From positions 1 through 64,000 of the forward strand of contig NZ_JAALCR010000003.1 of the NCBI RefSeq assembly GCF_011065895.1: DNA of 64,000 bases, given 5' to 3'. Source of the DNA: Paludisphaera rhizosphaerae. GTDB taxonomy: Bacteria; Planctomycetota; Planctomycetia; Isosphaerales; Isosphaeraceae. Both the position numbers and the translations under genes were made by a program. Of the stretch, positions 1 through 8,794 are shown one piece after another (position 1 is the stretch's first letter; the number at the start of each line of letters is the position of its first letter). Below the pieces are notes generated by a model that saw nothing but the letters and a program-made list of their open reading frames with translations, made no database searches and was not told where the DNA came from.

Positions 1-1425
1 GAGGGTTGCGGTCGGATCTCCGAGGATGACCGTGCTTTCTACGTCTTTCGCGGCCAGAGAGGCGTAGAGCAACGCGCCACGGGCGGTCGGCAGGTCGAGC
101 AGCCTGCTTTTTTCGAATTCGTACGTCTCGCGCAGGCCGCCCAAGGGACGAAACCAGGCTTTCAGGGCGTGGCCGATCGGCTGGTGGAGGTAGAGATTGT
201 CGTAGAGGGCCCGGACAAGCTCACCGGTCAATTGCTGACGAGTGAGGGGGTGCTGAAGGGTCCAGTCGAAGGTCGGCTCGACATGGCCGACGAACGCCCG
301 GGCCGGTCGCTCCCCGCCGAGGAGCTTTCGGGGGAGCGGGGCGGAGACCGGGCCAAGGCGTGCCACCGCCTTCAGCACGGCTTTCGCCGACGACCCATCG
401 GCGATCACTCCGTCGAACCGGTCCAGGCCGTCCCCCCCGGCCGAGCAGCAGGCGTGGGCGTACCAGATCGAGCCGTAGGGATCCCACCTCGCCAGCAGTT
501 TCGCGAGGTCGAGCGCGCGGAGGTCTCGGTCGACCGGGATGCCCAGCGTGTCTCGCATCTCCTGCTGTTTGTCTTCCGCCGTAGGCGCCGTCCGACCGTG
601 GCTGGTGGTGACCACCAAACCAGGGCGGACCTCTGCGAGTTTCTGGATGAGCGCACCGCCACCGGCGTCCGCTCCCGCGAGTAAGTCCGCCTTCATGTCG
701 GCGTCGCTGCTGTACTTCTCGTAGAGCGGCCTCGCGATCGCCTCGCGCATGAGGTGGGTGATGTCGGTCACGGAATGATCGACTGCCCAGACGAGTGCGC
801 GAGCACGGTCGGCCGACGGCTTGGCCTCGGAGCCAGCCCAACCGGCGATCAGCGCGTCAACGTAGCGACTGAGCCCTTCCTCGTCGAGGTCGAGGCGGCC
901 GACCGCGTGTGTGGCGTTGAGGATGTACTGGAATTCCCAGGGGATTTGCTCAGGAGTTCCGCAGATCAGCAGGTAGTACGGGATCTCCCTATCCCCCAAC
1001 CCGTACGTGGTGGCGGAGATCGCCTGCGGTTGGCTCCGGGAGCGAGAACGAAGCAAGCTGTAGCGATACTCCCAGGCTTTGTCGTAGCGAAAAACCGGCA
1101 CGCTCCCTTGCTTGGCCTTGCGATCGGCGATCAGGCGTTTGATCGCCTCCGGCGCTCCGCCGAGATCTTCGGCGGCTCCGGGCGAGGCGTCAGACTGTTC
1201 CGGCAGAATCACGCCCCAGCCGACCCGGCTGTCGGTCCAGTTGCTGTAGTCGGCCGGCTGCGGCGGCGCGAGGTGCTGCCGATCCGCCACTGGATTCGTG
1301 ACCATCCACCGTAGGGCCGTCCCGGCGAGCTTGCCGGAGGCGGCGGCGGCTTCCGCCTCGTCGACGTCAAACCAGCAGGCGTTCAGGCGGAGTTCGATCG
1401 GGTCTGAGGGGGAGGCGTCGGGCAT
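1..1425 (-). CDS. Clan-CD (caspase/CHAT-like) cysteine protease, 3' end beyond the window
   Basis: The frame is open from the ATG at 1425 to the window edge, giving 475 visible residues and no stop. A beta-strand followed by TTSHGR (His276-Gly277) and a second strand followed by YAHACCSAGG (Cys326/Cys327) match the His and Cys of caspase-fold proteases such as CHAT and C13/C14/C25. The residues after the Cys (GHVEPTFDW) resemble a conserved C-terminal part of bacterial CHAT-like proteins, from memory only. No signal peptide is visible, so it is probably cytoplasmic. It lies 18 bp downstream of the CHAT gene and is the distal gene of a six-gene operon. The substrate is unknown. The clan assignment is fairly firm; the exact family and the catalytic Cys of the pair are not resolved. 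Confidence 0.72.
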   Translation of the reverse strand, partial: MPDASPSDPIELRLNACWFDVDEAEAAAASGKLAGTALRWMVTNPVADRQHLAPPQPADYSNWTDSRVGWGVILPEQSDASPGAAEDLGGAPEAIKRLIADRKAKQGSVPVFRYDKAWEYRYSLLRSRSRSQPQAISATTYGLGDREIPYYLLICGTPEQIPWEFQYILNATHAVGRLDLDEEGLSRYVDALIAGWAGSEAKPSADRARALVWAVDHSVTDITHLMREAIARPLYEKYSSDADMKADLLAGADAGGGALIQKLAEVRPGLVVTTSHGRTAPTAEDKQQEMRDTLGIPVDRDLRALDLAKLLARWDPYGSIWYAHACCSAGGDGLDRFDGVIADGSSAKAVLKAVARLGPVSAPLPRKLLGGERPARAFVGHVEPTFDWTLQHPLTRQQLTGELVRALYDNLYLHQPIGHALKAWFRPLGGLRETYEFEKSRLLDLPTARGALLYASLAAKDVESTVILGDPTATL

Positions 1426-1443
1426 GGACGAAACTCCAGCCGG

Positions 1444-2766
1444 TTAGGAAAGCAAAAGCGCCTTGAGCTCACGGATCCGGGCGTCGATCCGCGCGAGCTT
1501 CGAGGGTGGGGCGGTGGCCCCCAGGCTCGCGCGAAACTTGATCAGATAATCGAGCTCTTCCAACAACTCCTCGTCGTTCGGTACCGGCTGCAGCACGAAC
1601 GCCTCTGGTCGGACGTAGATGACCGGCACGGTCCACTCGCGCAGGTCGGCTGGGTCGACTCGCAGGGTGTTCACCAACTCGCGCCGCGTCCCAACCAGGG
1701 CGCCTACCCATTCGACCTCTGAGAGAGACCCGTCCTGGACGGCCGCGATGATTTGAAGAATCTCCCGATAGAACGGCCGGCAAAACACGTGCGCGTTGGT
1801 AGGAGGGACTTTCTCACGCATCCCGACGACCGCAGGTACGAGATGCTTCTGCACCAGCGAGCGCGCCAGCGACGGAAGGCCGCGGGGCAGCGCGCTCTCA
1901 CAGCAGTTGAGGACCAGCAGCCAGAGCGAGTCCAATAGCGCCGGTTGGGCGATCAGGTCGCCGATCACCACTGGGACGCTTTCGGGCCTGTCGATCAACT
2001 CATCGAGGGCCGTGGCGAACAGCAGAGTCGGACCGGCCTGCGACGTCCCCCCGCCCGCCGTGCCGTGGCAGAAGAAGTGAGCCAGATGAGGCTTGTCGCG
2101 TACCAGTACGTCGAAGAGCTGCTGCCGGCTGTCAAATCGCTCCGCGACGACCGGCGCGCCGTCTCGGGCCCACTCCGCGACCGCCGTCAGATCGTCGTCG
2201 TCCTTGGTGAGGACCGTTATCCGCCAATCGAGATGAGCGCGGGCCGGATCGAACGCGGCCCGCAGCTCCTCAAGCTGCGACCGGCCCGAGACCCCTTTCG
2301 CGGCGAGCACCACAAGGACCCGAAGCTGGGATTCGAGCGCCGCGCGGATGGTGGTGTCACCCCCCTCCATCCCCGTCATCCGGCCGACCGGCCAGCGCGA
2401 GTCGAGACCGAGGAAGGTGGGCGGGTTGCCGGCCCTCAGGGCCTCCCATGGGAGATCCTCGACGACCTCGTCGTTCATATGCACGAAGATCGGCTTCGCC
2501 GGATCTCCGGGGCTTGCGGTCAGGGCCGCGGCGATCACGGCTTTGTAATGCTCAAGATTGCGAAGACAATGATCCAGAGCGTCCCCCGCCTCACCGACCA
2601 GGCCAGCCCGGTTCATCCCTGGGTTGCTAAAGTCCTGGGCCCATGTCGCTGTTCGGTCGAGTGCGAATAGAGGGAGCCTGACCGGATCCAGACCCGCCGC
2701 CCCCCGGACCAATCGAAGGATGTGGCCCCCCTCCGCGGCCTCAATGCTCAGGACGATCCGATTCAT
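1444..2766 (-). CDS. CHAT-domain protein with intact His/Cys dyad
   Basis: This is a 440-residue protein. LPWEAL at about residue 105 is typical of CHAT proteins. The catalytic His is in HFFCHG (His234) and the Cys in LVLNCCESA (Cys288/289; alignment with NAC-E-S favours Cys289). CHAT proteases are cytoplasmic caspase-fold peptidases that usually cleave one partner protein in bacterial conflict or cell-death systems. The start chosen is the ATG at 2766. It overlaps the upstream stop in an ATGA arrangement and has a GGAGGGGAG ribosome site; longer open extensions upstream are out of character with the coding frame of the neighbour. The C-terminal 40 residues are helical and charged. It is translationally coupled to the inactive CHAT-like gene, which suggests the two products act together. 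Confidence 0.85.
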   Translation of the reverse strand: MNRIVLSIEAAEGGHILRLVRGAAGLDPVRLPLFALDRTATWAQDFSNPGMNRAGLVGEAGDALDHCLRNLEHYKAVIAAALTASPGDPAKPIFVHMNDEVVEDLPWEALRAGNPPTFLGLDSRWPVGRMTGMEGGDTTIRAALESQLRVLVVLAAKGVSGRSQLEELRAAFDPARAHLDWRITVLTKDDDDLTAVAEWARDGAPVVAERFDSRQQLFDVLVRDKPHLAHFFCHGTAGGGTSQAGPTLLFATALDELIDRPESVPVVIGDLIAQPALLDSLWLLVLNCCESALPRGLPSLARSLVQKHLVPAVVGMREKVPPTNAHVFCRPFYREILQIIAAVQDGSLSEVEWVGALVGTRRELVNTLRVDPADLREWTVPVIYVRPEAFVLQPVPNDEELLEELDYLIKFRASLGATAPPSKLARIDARIRELKALLLS

Positions 2767-4586
2767 TCCCCGCTCCCCTCCAATTTGCGAGTCTGTGATT
2801 CGGCTGGAGGGGAGGCTTCGTCCGCGGCCGGCGGAGCCGCTGTCTCGGCGGAGAGGCGGCCGGCGACGTCGTGGACGCTCTGGGTGATTTGCGGGGCGTC
2901 TTTGAGGAATTGCGTCACTTCGTCCCAGGCCGAGGCCAGCGCTCGTTCCGCGTTCGAGGAGTCTAATGAGGCGTCCAACGAAAAGGCGGCTTCGTGACCA
3001 GGCAGCCGAACCGTCGCCTTGATGACAGCGCCAAGTTTCCGCTGGGAATCGTCGAGCTGGATCTGTTTCTCCCGCAGCAGCCGGAGGTGGGGCGCCAGAT
3101 CGGCCGGGTCGAGCCGCCCGGCGAGTCCAGGCTGCTGGGTCAGGTTGGCGACGATCCGCTCCGCGTTGCCGAGCTCGCCGGCCAGTTGCGAGACGCAACG
3201 CGACATCTCCGCAAGACGGCCGACGTCGTTAGGGGCCGGTCGGTCGACCAGCATCGGGGCCGTACTCTCGACGGCTTCCTCCAGGGCCTGCGCATAGCCC
3301 CGAACGGCCGCCTCCGCCTCGGTCATCGGATCGGTCGCCGGTTCCGACTCATCAATCAGACCTTCGATGAACTCCAACGCCTTCTGTCGGCCGCGCCCCG
3401 TTCCCTGCCCACGCCCTTTCTCCAGCTCGATCAGAGACCGTTGCTGGCCCAGAAACCGTTCAGTCGCCGCCACCCAGCGAACCCGACGTCTGCTGCTCGA
3501 CGGCCCGCTCAATCCTGCCCCGCCGACAGTCGACGGCTGCAAGTAGGTCGTAATCGGCGCCATGGGCGGTAGGGACGGCTCGCACAGGTGACGATACATC
3601 TCTCGGACCGGATCCGGCCCGTCGTTGCCAAAGGAGTCGTGGACGAATGCAGGCCCCGGCAGCCGGCGGGCCAGCCCGTCCGCGAGGAGACGAAGCCCTT
3701 CCGGGGAGTAGTTGTCGCGAGGCGATGCGAAGCCGACCGCCCACGCCCCCAGCCGAGTCAGGAACCCAGCGATCTGTTCAGGGCCGACGAACCGGGCGAT
3801 GGCTCGATCCCGATTGCGGGTCGGAGACTCGGCCAGCGCCACTGCTCCAAGGCCGAGCGATTCATACCCGTGGGCTACGAAATGGACGACGCTGACCGGT
3901 TCGCCGGGCGGCAACCGGTCGCCGATCCACCTCAGCCAGGGGTTCTGTGTCTCCGGACCATCGACCACCCGCATCCTCGCCTCTGGCGTGTCGTACGCCG
4001 TCGAGGGTGGTTCGTAGACCGTCAACGACCGGCCCGGGGCCAGGCCCTCAATCCGACCGCTCAGTTGCGAGAACATCGCGGCGTCGGCGAACACATGGAT
4101 CGCGACGTCAGGCGCTGGCGCTCGGGCGATCTCGGCGACCAGCCTACTGATCGAATCGACTACGTCGAAATTCGCCTTGGCCACGGGCGCGCTAGCACAG
4201 ACGACCACGCTCAGCGGATTCGGCTCTGGAATGGGGGCTGGAGGCAGATAGGCCTCACGCAGAACTGGGCGGCCGAGTTCCGGCTGGATCACCGCCTCCC
4301 AGGAATGTCCCGGCAACAGCCCCGCCGGGCTGACGAATGCAATCCAGAGCGGCTCGTGGTCCGGCATCTCAGCCGCGGCGAGCAGGTCGCGCACGTTACC
4401 GAGAATCCCACGGCGCAACGGCGAGGCATTCCCTGGACGGAGGAGTGCCGGCAAGTCCTTGACCTTGACTCCGAGTTCGAGACGCTTCTGGCCGCCGATT
4501 ACAAGTCGAAACTGAGCCGCCTCGTCGGGGGTTCCGACGCCGACGAGGCGGATTTCCAGGCGGGCATGGGGAATCGAGTCGGACAT
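2763..4586 (-). CDS. CHAT-like protein lacking the catalytic Cys (probable pseudoprotease)
   Basis: This is a 607-residue protein starting MSDSIPHARLEIRL. Like CHAT proteins it has a GHSWEAV segment (residues 93-99) and a His-Gly motif HFVAHG (His239). At the place where the Cys strand should end it reads AVGFASPRDN (residues 283-292), so Cys is absent and Ser288 may occupy its position. Residues from about 370 to 600 are charged and helix-rich, without a recognisable domain. The start at 4586 avoids a 132-nt overlap with the upstream oxidase gene and gives a 53-bp gap. Its stop overlaps the start of the active CHAT gene. A regulatory or scaffold role for the active CHAT is an inference; a Ser-type active site is an alternative. 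Confidence 0.7.
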   Translation of the reverse strand: MSDSIPHARLEIRLVGVGTPDEAAQFRLVIGGQKRLELGVKVKDLPALLRPGNASPLRRGILGNVRDLLAAAEMPDHEPLWIAFVSPAGLLPGHSWEAVIQPELGRPVLREAYLPPAPIPEPNPLSVVVCASAPVAKANFDVVDSISRLVAEIARAPAPDVAIHVFADAAMFSQLSGRIEGLAPGRSLTVYEPPSTAYDTPEARMRVVDGPETQNPWLRWIGDRLPPGEPVSVVHFVAHGYESLGLGAVALAESPTRNRDRAIARFVGPEQIAGFLTRLGAWAVGFASPRDNYSPEGLRLLADGLARRLPGPAFVHDSFGNDGPDPVREMYRHLCEPSLPPMAPITTYLQPSTVGGAGLSGPSSSRRRVRWVAATERFLGQQRSLIELEKGRGQGTGRGRQKALEFIEGLIDESEPATDPMTEAEAAVRGYAQALEEAVESTAPMLVDRPAPNDVGRLAEMSRCVSQLAGELGNAERIVANLTQQPGLAGRLDPADLAPHLRLLREKQIQLDDSQRKLGAVIKATVRLPGHEAAFSLDASLDSSNAERALASAWDEVTQFLKDAPQITQSVHDVAGRLSAETAAPPAADEASPPAESQTRKLEGSGE

Positions 4587-4639
4587 GTCGACTTGGCTCC
4601 GAGGACGCCAGGGCACGGCGGAACGATCAGGAGAGTCGA

Positions 4640-6187
4640 TCAGAGCACCCGCTCTGTCTCGACCATCATAGCCTGGCCGCTGATGATCCGCTCCACGATC
4701 ACCCCCAGCCGGTGCCACGCCTTGACCAGGCCGTCCGGCCCGAGGTCGCCGCTGATGCCCCGGTCCCAGTCAAGCGGCGGGCCGGCCGGCGCGGCTTCTG
4801 GCAGGACGTGATCCGGGCGCTGGGCCGGCCACCAGGCCAGGCCGTTGCCGCCACCGCCGTGGGGTTCCCATCGGCAGGCGTAGAAGTCGGCCTGCCATGG
4901 CAACGCGTTCCCCTGGGTGATCTGGCCCGGCTTGACAACCGCCGCATCGATGCGGAACGGAGCGGCGTACGTCGCCGGATCCTTCATGATGCGACCAGCC
5001 TCGATACCCGGGAAGAACGCCCCTCCTGAACAAGCCCGGAGCACCGTTCTTGTGAGTCCTTCTGGTCCCGGATCGTCCGGCGGCGGGCTCGTGAGGTCAT
5101 CTGTGTAGGTCCCGTCGGCCCAGGCCGCCAGGTACCCGTACTGCACCCGCGTCAGCGGGAGGACCTGCTGGGAGTTCGTCTCGTCGTGCAGCCGAGGCAT
5201 CCACAAGCCCGCGTTTGGTTCCGCCGGGTCCGGAATTGGACTGACTCGTGGATCGCGGAGTCGGTTCAGCACGTCGGCGGCGATCGCCGGACCGGTCGCC
5301 GGGTTCGCCAGAAGGGCCCAGTTCCGGGCGAAGTGACCGGGGCGGTTCCCCGAGTGGCCCTGACGAGCCCGACGGTTGACCCACTGGTAGCCGACGGCAC
5401 GGGCCAGGATCGGCTGAATGTCCCTCGTGAACGACGGCGAGGCTGGGGCGGCCAACTCCCCTTTGTCCACAGCGACCTGAAACGCCACATCCTCAAGAGT
5501 CACCAGGTTGAAGACGCCGGGAGCGAAGTCCGGCGGGCCGACGATGACCCACGCCCCAACCGCGTCGATCGACTCCCCTCCGGCAACAGGTTCCACCTTC
5601 GCCTGGACGAAGCCGTCGGAAGTGTCGTCGAACCATCCATCGCTGTCGGCGAATCCCTGGATCGGTCGGGCGGGGTTGGGCTGAGCGGGGACCGAGTCGG
5701 ACGTCCCGGTCCCGCCGACGACGATCAACCTCCCGTCCTCATCTGTGTGAGCCGCCCCAAGCGGGACCGAAACCCCCTGGAATTTCCCGCCGTCGAAGGT
5801 CTGAACCGGCTGGCTCGTCCCGACGAACGTCCGCGGCCCCGGATCGATGATGAGGGCCGCGTTCGCCGCGTCGTCGTTCGGCGTGGCGCTGTTTCGAAAT
5901 CCGGGCGCGGCGAACCGCTTGGCCGCCCCCTTTCGATTGACCACATGGACGGTCCAGGTGATCTTCGCGTCCGCCGGTTTGACCTCCTCGAAGCCGATCA
6001 GCGCCCCAGCGTCGTTGCGCTCGCACTTGTACACACGGAAGCGGGCCGCCTGTCGCAGCAGTGCGCCCGCGTCGTCGCGGTATTGAGACGGCGGAGCCTC
6101 GCCAGGCTCGGGCCCAAGGAAAAAGGAATCGCTCGTACCAACCCGGGCGACCCCGATGGCCGGGTGGATCTCGAAGGTCGTGGGCAT
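4640..6187 (-). CDS. LodA/GoxA-like CTQ quinoprotein amino-acid oxidase
   Basis: This 515-residue protein starts MPTTFEIHPAIGVARVG, the hallmark N-terminus of the L-lysine 6-oxidase/glycine oxidase family. Near the C-terminus it keeps a Cys in RACSGGAFFPGIEAG (Cys386) and Trp452/453 in AWWPAQRPD, about 66 residues apart. This matches the Cys-Trp pair that becomes cysteine tryptophylquinone in LodA (Cys516/Trp581). Family members oxidise a free amino acid with release of ammonia and H2O2. The protein is shorter than LodA (about 726 aa). The ATG at 6187 has GGGGAG 7 nt upstream; a TTG at 6202 is possible but less likely. No Sec signal is seen. A LodB-like flavoprotein at 8795-9952 could make the cofactor. 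The substrate cannot be read from the sequence. Confidence 0.85.
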   Translation of the reverse strand: MPTTFEIHPAIGVARVGTSDSFFLGPEPGEAPPSQYRDDAGALLRQAARFRVYKCERNDAGALIGFEEVKPADAKITWTVHVVNRKGAAKRFAAPGFRNSATPNDDAANAALIIDPGPRTFVGTSQPVQTFDGGKFQGVSVPLGAAHTDEDGRLIVVGGTGTSDSVPAQPNPARPIQGFADSDGWFDDTSDGFVQAKVEPVAGGESIDAVGAWVIVGPPDFAPGVFNLVTLEDVAFQVAVDKGELAAPASPSFTRDIQPILARAVGYQWVNRRARQGHSGNRPGHFARNWALLANPATGPAIAADVLNRLRDPRVSPIPDPAEPNAGLWMPRLHDETNSQQVLPLTRVQYGYLAAWADGTYTDDLTSPPPDDPGPEGLTRTVLRACSGGAFFPGIEAGRIMKDPATYAAPFRIDAAVVKPGQITQGNALPWQADFYACRWEPHGGGGNGLAWWPAQRPDHVLPEAAPAGPPLDWDRGISGDLGPDGLVKAWHRLGVIVERIISGQAMMVETERVL

Positions 6188-6232
6188 GCGCGGTCTCCCC
6201 AAAGTCTAGGTGTCGGTTCGTTGCAACCGTGG

Positions 6233-7429
6233 TCAATTCGGCTTCGCGGCCTGGAGGTTGTCTCGGACCATCGTGACGGACGTAACGACGCCGCCGAACC
6301 CGGGATCGCCCGTCGGCGTGGCCGCGTACTTCGCGGCTAGCGTCGTCGCGTCGTCGATCTCCTGGGTGAGCTTCTCGATGATGACCGCCCAGGCCACCTT
6401 CGGGATTGCGGAGAGCCGGTACTGCCCGTAGAACTCGAAACTCGGCCCCGCCGTTTCGCCGTCATCCTCTCCCTCGATGGCTGGCAGCCCGGTCAGCAGC
6501 AAGGCCAACGGCTTGATCACGAACTTCATCAGGTCGATCAGGGCGCCGTTCAACACTTCCCGCTGCTCGGCCGACTCGCCCCCGAAGGCGAAGTACTGCT
6601 GGAAGACCAGAATCATGGAGGTGTAAAGACAGTTGAACAGCTCGACGGCGGCCCGTGTGTCGAGGTTCGTAATGAGGTTTCCGCCTGTAACCCCTCGGTG
6701 GGTGCGGGTCAACGGATTCTTCAATACCTTTCGAGCCGGGTCGAAACTCGGATTGGCGGCCACCTCGGCTCTCAATTCACTCAGAACGCCGAAGAAGACG
6801 TGATAGTGGGAGTACTCCGTGGGATCCTCGTAGGCCTCCCCCTCGGCCATGAGAGAGGTCAGGGCTGCAACCGCCTGGTCCCGGTTGTCCGCCCGATCGG
6901 GGTGGACTGGCCCACCGATCAGGTCGACGTCCTGGGACGCGGTGTTGAGGAACAGTTGGGCCTCGGGCAGAGTCTGGAACGCCTCAATGATCTCCGCGTA
7001 CAATTCTCCCACGTGCTTGTAAGAGATCTCCTCGGGAGCCAGGGCGGCCTCCGGCCCCGGAGCCTTCTCGTTCTGCTCGAATCGGACGAACCGGGAGAGC
7101 GAGTCGTCTCCGAATCGCTCCAACTCGAACGGGATGTCGGGCGGATAGAACTTGGGCGGTTGCGGGAAGTTCGGGCGTTGGAAGTGTGGGGCGCCGCCGA
7201 TCGCCGAGAGCAGGTTCGTGACCGTCGCCAGGTGCTCCATCTCCTCCTTGGCGATGCGGACGATCTTAAGACGCCACTGGTTGAGCTTGGCCTTCTGAGA
7301 GGCCGTCAGCGTGGGATCGTTCGGAGGCTTCATGGAGTAGACCGCGAACAGGTACTGGCAAGCCAGCCCGTGTTCGAGTTCGGACGCCTCCGTCAGCGCC
7401 ATCAGCAATTCTTCTCGAGTCTTGATCAT
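6233..7429 (-). CDS. VioB/RebD-type ferritin-like protein (iminophenyl-pyruvate dimer synthase domain)
   Basis: This is a 398-residue protein. The start (MIKTREELLMALTEASELEHGLACQYLF) and IAKEEMEHLATVTNLLSAIGG at residues 59-79 match the ferritin-like domain found at the end of VioB/RebD-type enzymes. Metal ligands expected for a di-iron four-helix bundle are visible: Glu19, Glu63-x-x-His66, a Glu in the third helix (ELYAEIIEAF) and Glu-x-x-His in EYSHYHVFF. In violacein synthesis VioB couples two imines made by an amino-acid oxidase. Here the gene lies 45 bp upstream of an amino-acid oxidase gene, so action on the oxidase product is a reasonable inference. The large N-terminal catalytic part of VioB is missing, so dimer synthesis itself is not established. 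Confidence 0.75.
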   Translation of the reverse strand: MIKTREELLMALTEASELEHGLACQYLFAVYSMKPPNDPTLTASQKAKLNQWRLKIVRIAKEEMEHLATVTNLLSAIGGAPHFQRPNFPQPPKFYPPDIPFELERFGDDSLSRFVRFEQNEKAPGPEAALAPEEISYKHVGELYAEIIEAFQTLPEAQLFLNTASQDVDLIGGPVHPDRADNRDQAVAALTSLMAEGEAYEDPTEYSHYHVFFGVLSELRAEVAANPSFDPARKVLKNPLTRTHRGVTGGNLITNLDTRAAVELFNCLYTSMILVFQQYFAFGGESAEQREVLNGALIDLMKFVIKPLALLLTGLPAIEGEDDGETAGPSFEFYGQYRLSAIPKVAWAVIIEKLTQEIDDATTLAAKYAATPTGDPGFGGVVTSVTMVRDNLQAAKPN

Positions 7430-7452
7430 CGGCGGACTCCATCAGAGGCCGG

Positions 7453-8556
7453 TCAAGGGGCCGAGTCGATCCGCACGACGCGGCCGTCCAAGGTCAGCAG
7501 GTAGAGCTCGCCCACCGCATCCTCGCCGAACGAGGAGATGCCGGAGATCGTGCCGCCCGGCAGGATCTCGTCGGTCCGTTCGGTGTGCTCAGCGACAGTC
7601 GCGCCGTCGAACTTCAGCGACCAGATCGGGCCGGTCGTGTCGGCGAAGAAATAGGTTCCCTCCAGTCCCGAGATCGCCTCCCCGCGATACACATATCCGC
7701 CGATGATCGCCACGCCGTCGTTGTGAGTGTATTCGAAGAAGGGGTCGACTGCGTCGGACGGGACCGGGTCGCCGACGCCGGGAGTCCGCTTCGTGCCCTC
7801 TTTCGGACGCCAGCCGTAGTTGACGCCGCCTGCCGCTCCGGCCTTCTGGAAGTTCAGTTCCTCCCGCTGGTCCTGCCCGACGTCGCCGATGTAGAGATCG
7901 CCGGTCTTACGGTCGAAACTGTTCCGCCAGGGATTCCGAAGCCCGTAGGCCCAGATCTCGCCCCGGGCGCCGGCGGTGTTCACGAAAGGGTTGCTCGTGG
8001 GAATGGCGTAGTTTCGATCGGAGTCGCCGGGAAAGTCATCGCCGTTGACGTCGAGACGGAGCATCTTCCCTAGCAATTCCCCCTTGTTCTGGGCCCGGTT
8101 GCCCGGGTCGTTCCCGGAACCTCCATCCCCCAACGCCGCGTAGAGGAAGCCGTCTGGGCCGAACCCCAGCCACCCGCCGTTATGGTTCGGAAACGGCTGG
8201 GGGGAGCCAAGGAGCGGGAGAATGCTCGCAGGGTCAGCCACGTCCGGGTCGGACGACACCGTGTAGCGGCGGAGACTCGTCGCCCCGCCGACTACAGTGC
8301 AATTCACATAGAAGAATCCGTTCGTAGCATAGTCAGGGTGGAACGCCAGGCCGAGCAGCCCGCGTTCACCGCCGCCGCTCAGCCCCGCGATGGTCAGGAA
8401 CGGCCGATCGACGACCTTGCCCGTGCTCCGACGGATAATTCGAATGCTCCCGGTCTGTTCGACTACGAACAGGCGGTCTTCGTCCCCGGGCGGGGCGGTC
8501 AGGAAAACCGGACGCGACAGCGTCGTTGTGATCTCCGTCCCGATGAGTTTGGGCAT
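7453..8556 (-). CDS. Soluble PQQ-type sugar dehydrogenase-like beta-propeller
   Basis: This 367-residue protein matches the glucose/sorbosone dehydrogenase (GdhB/HHIP-like) family. Blade motifs include GERGLLGLAFHPDYATNG, YAALGDGGSGNDPGNRAQN, EIWAYGLRNPWRNSFD and YIGDVGQDQREELN; the Arg-rich LRNPWR and the Asp/Gly loops are the usual PQQ/Ca binding region. The ATG at 8556 has GAGGTGG 4 nt upstream and gives a compact N-terminus (MPKLIGTEITTTLSRPVF) without a signal peptide. This is unusual because most relatives are periplasmic. It is the first gene of the minus-strand operon, 23 bp before the VioB-like gene. The link between sugar oxidation and the downstream oxidase and proteases is unexplained, and some family members do not bind PQQ. 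Confidence 0.8.
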   Translation of the reverse strand: MPKLIGTEITTTLSRPVFLTAPPGDEDRLFVVEQTGSIRIIRRSTGKVVDRPFLTIAGLSGGGERGLLGLAFHPDYATNGFFYVNCTVVGGATSLRRYTVSSDPDVADPASILPLLGSPQPFPNHNGGWLGFGPDGFLYAALGDGGSGNDPGNRAQNKGELLGKMLRLDVNGDDFPGDSDRNYAIPTSNPFVNTAGARGEIWAYGLRNPWRNSFDRKTGDLYIGDVGQDQREELNFQKAGAAGGVNYGWRPKEGTKRTPGVGDPVPSDAVDPFFEYTHNDGVAIIGGYVYRGEAISGLEGTYFFADTTGPIWSLKFDGATVAEHTERTDEILPGGTISGISSFGEDAVGELYLLTLDGRVVRIDSAP

Positions 8557-8794
8557 GACGCCACCTCGTCGCTTGAATAAGGACGCATGCTGCGGAGATT
8601 TTGTTACAGCGCCTCTCGACCCAGACAGAGGAGCGAGCGTAGGTTCTAACAAGGCTGGAAACCGACAGGCAACAAAATAACTAGATTGACGACTAGATTT
8701 ACCGAAACGGGCGGGCGCTTGCTGGTAAAGTTAATATCTATTAGTACAAAAACGCGCCTCCACTCGTCGCAAAGCCCTCCAGAAAGCGAGCTTC
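8557..8794. promoter_or_regulatory. Divergent promoter region of the oxidase/CHAT operon and the lodB-like gene
   Basis: This is the only gap between the divergent transcription units and is clearly AT-rich at 8671-8750, unlike the flanking genes. TTGACG is present at 8686-8691, and TAATAT/TAGTAC-like boxes lie at 8732-8747. No pair with ideal spacing could be fixed on either strand, so the promoters are not assigned to exact positions. A shared regulator for both directions is plausible. Confidence 0.5.

Noticed and set aside
221-841. 206-codon open frame on the minus strand
   Set aside because: It is a shadow of the clan-CD protease frame, which is open from 1425 to the edge and carries the His/Cys motifs. 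The shadow is Arg/Pro/Gly-rich with no motif.
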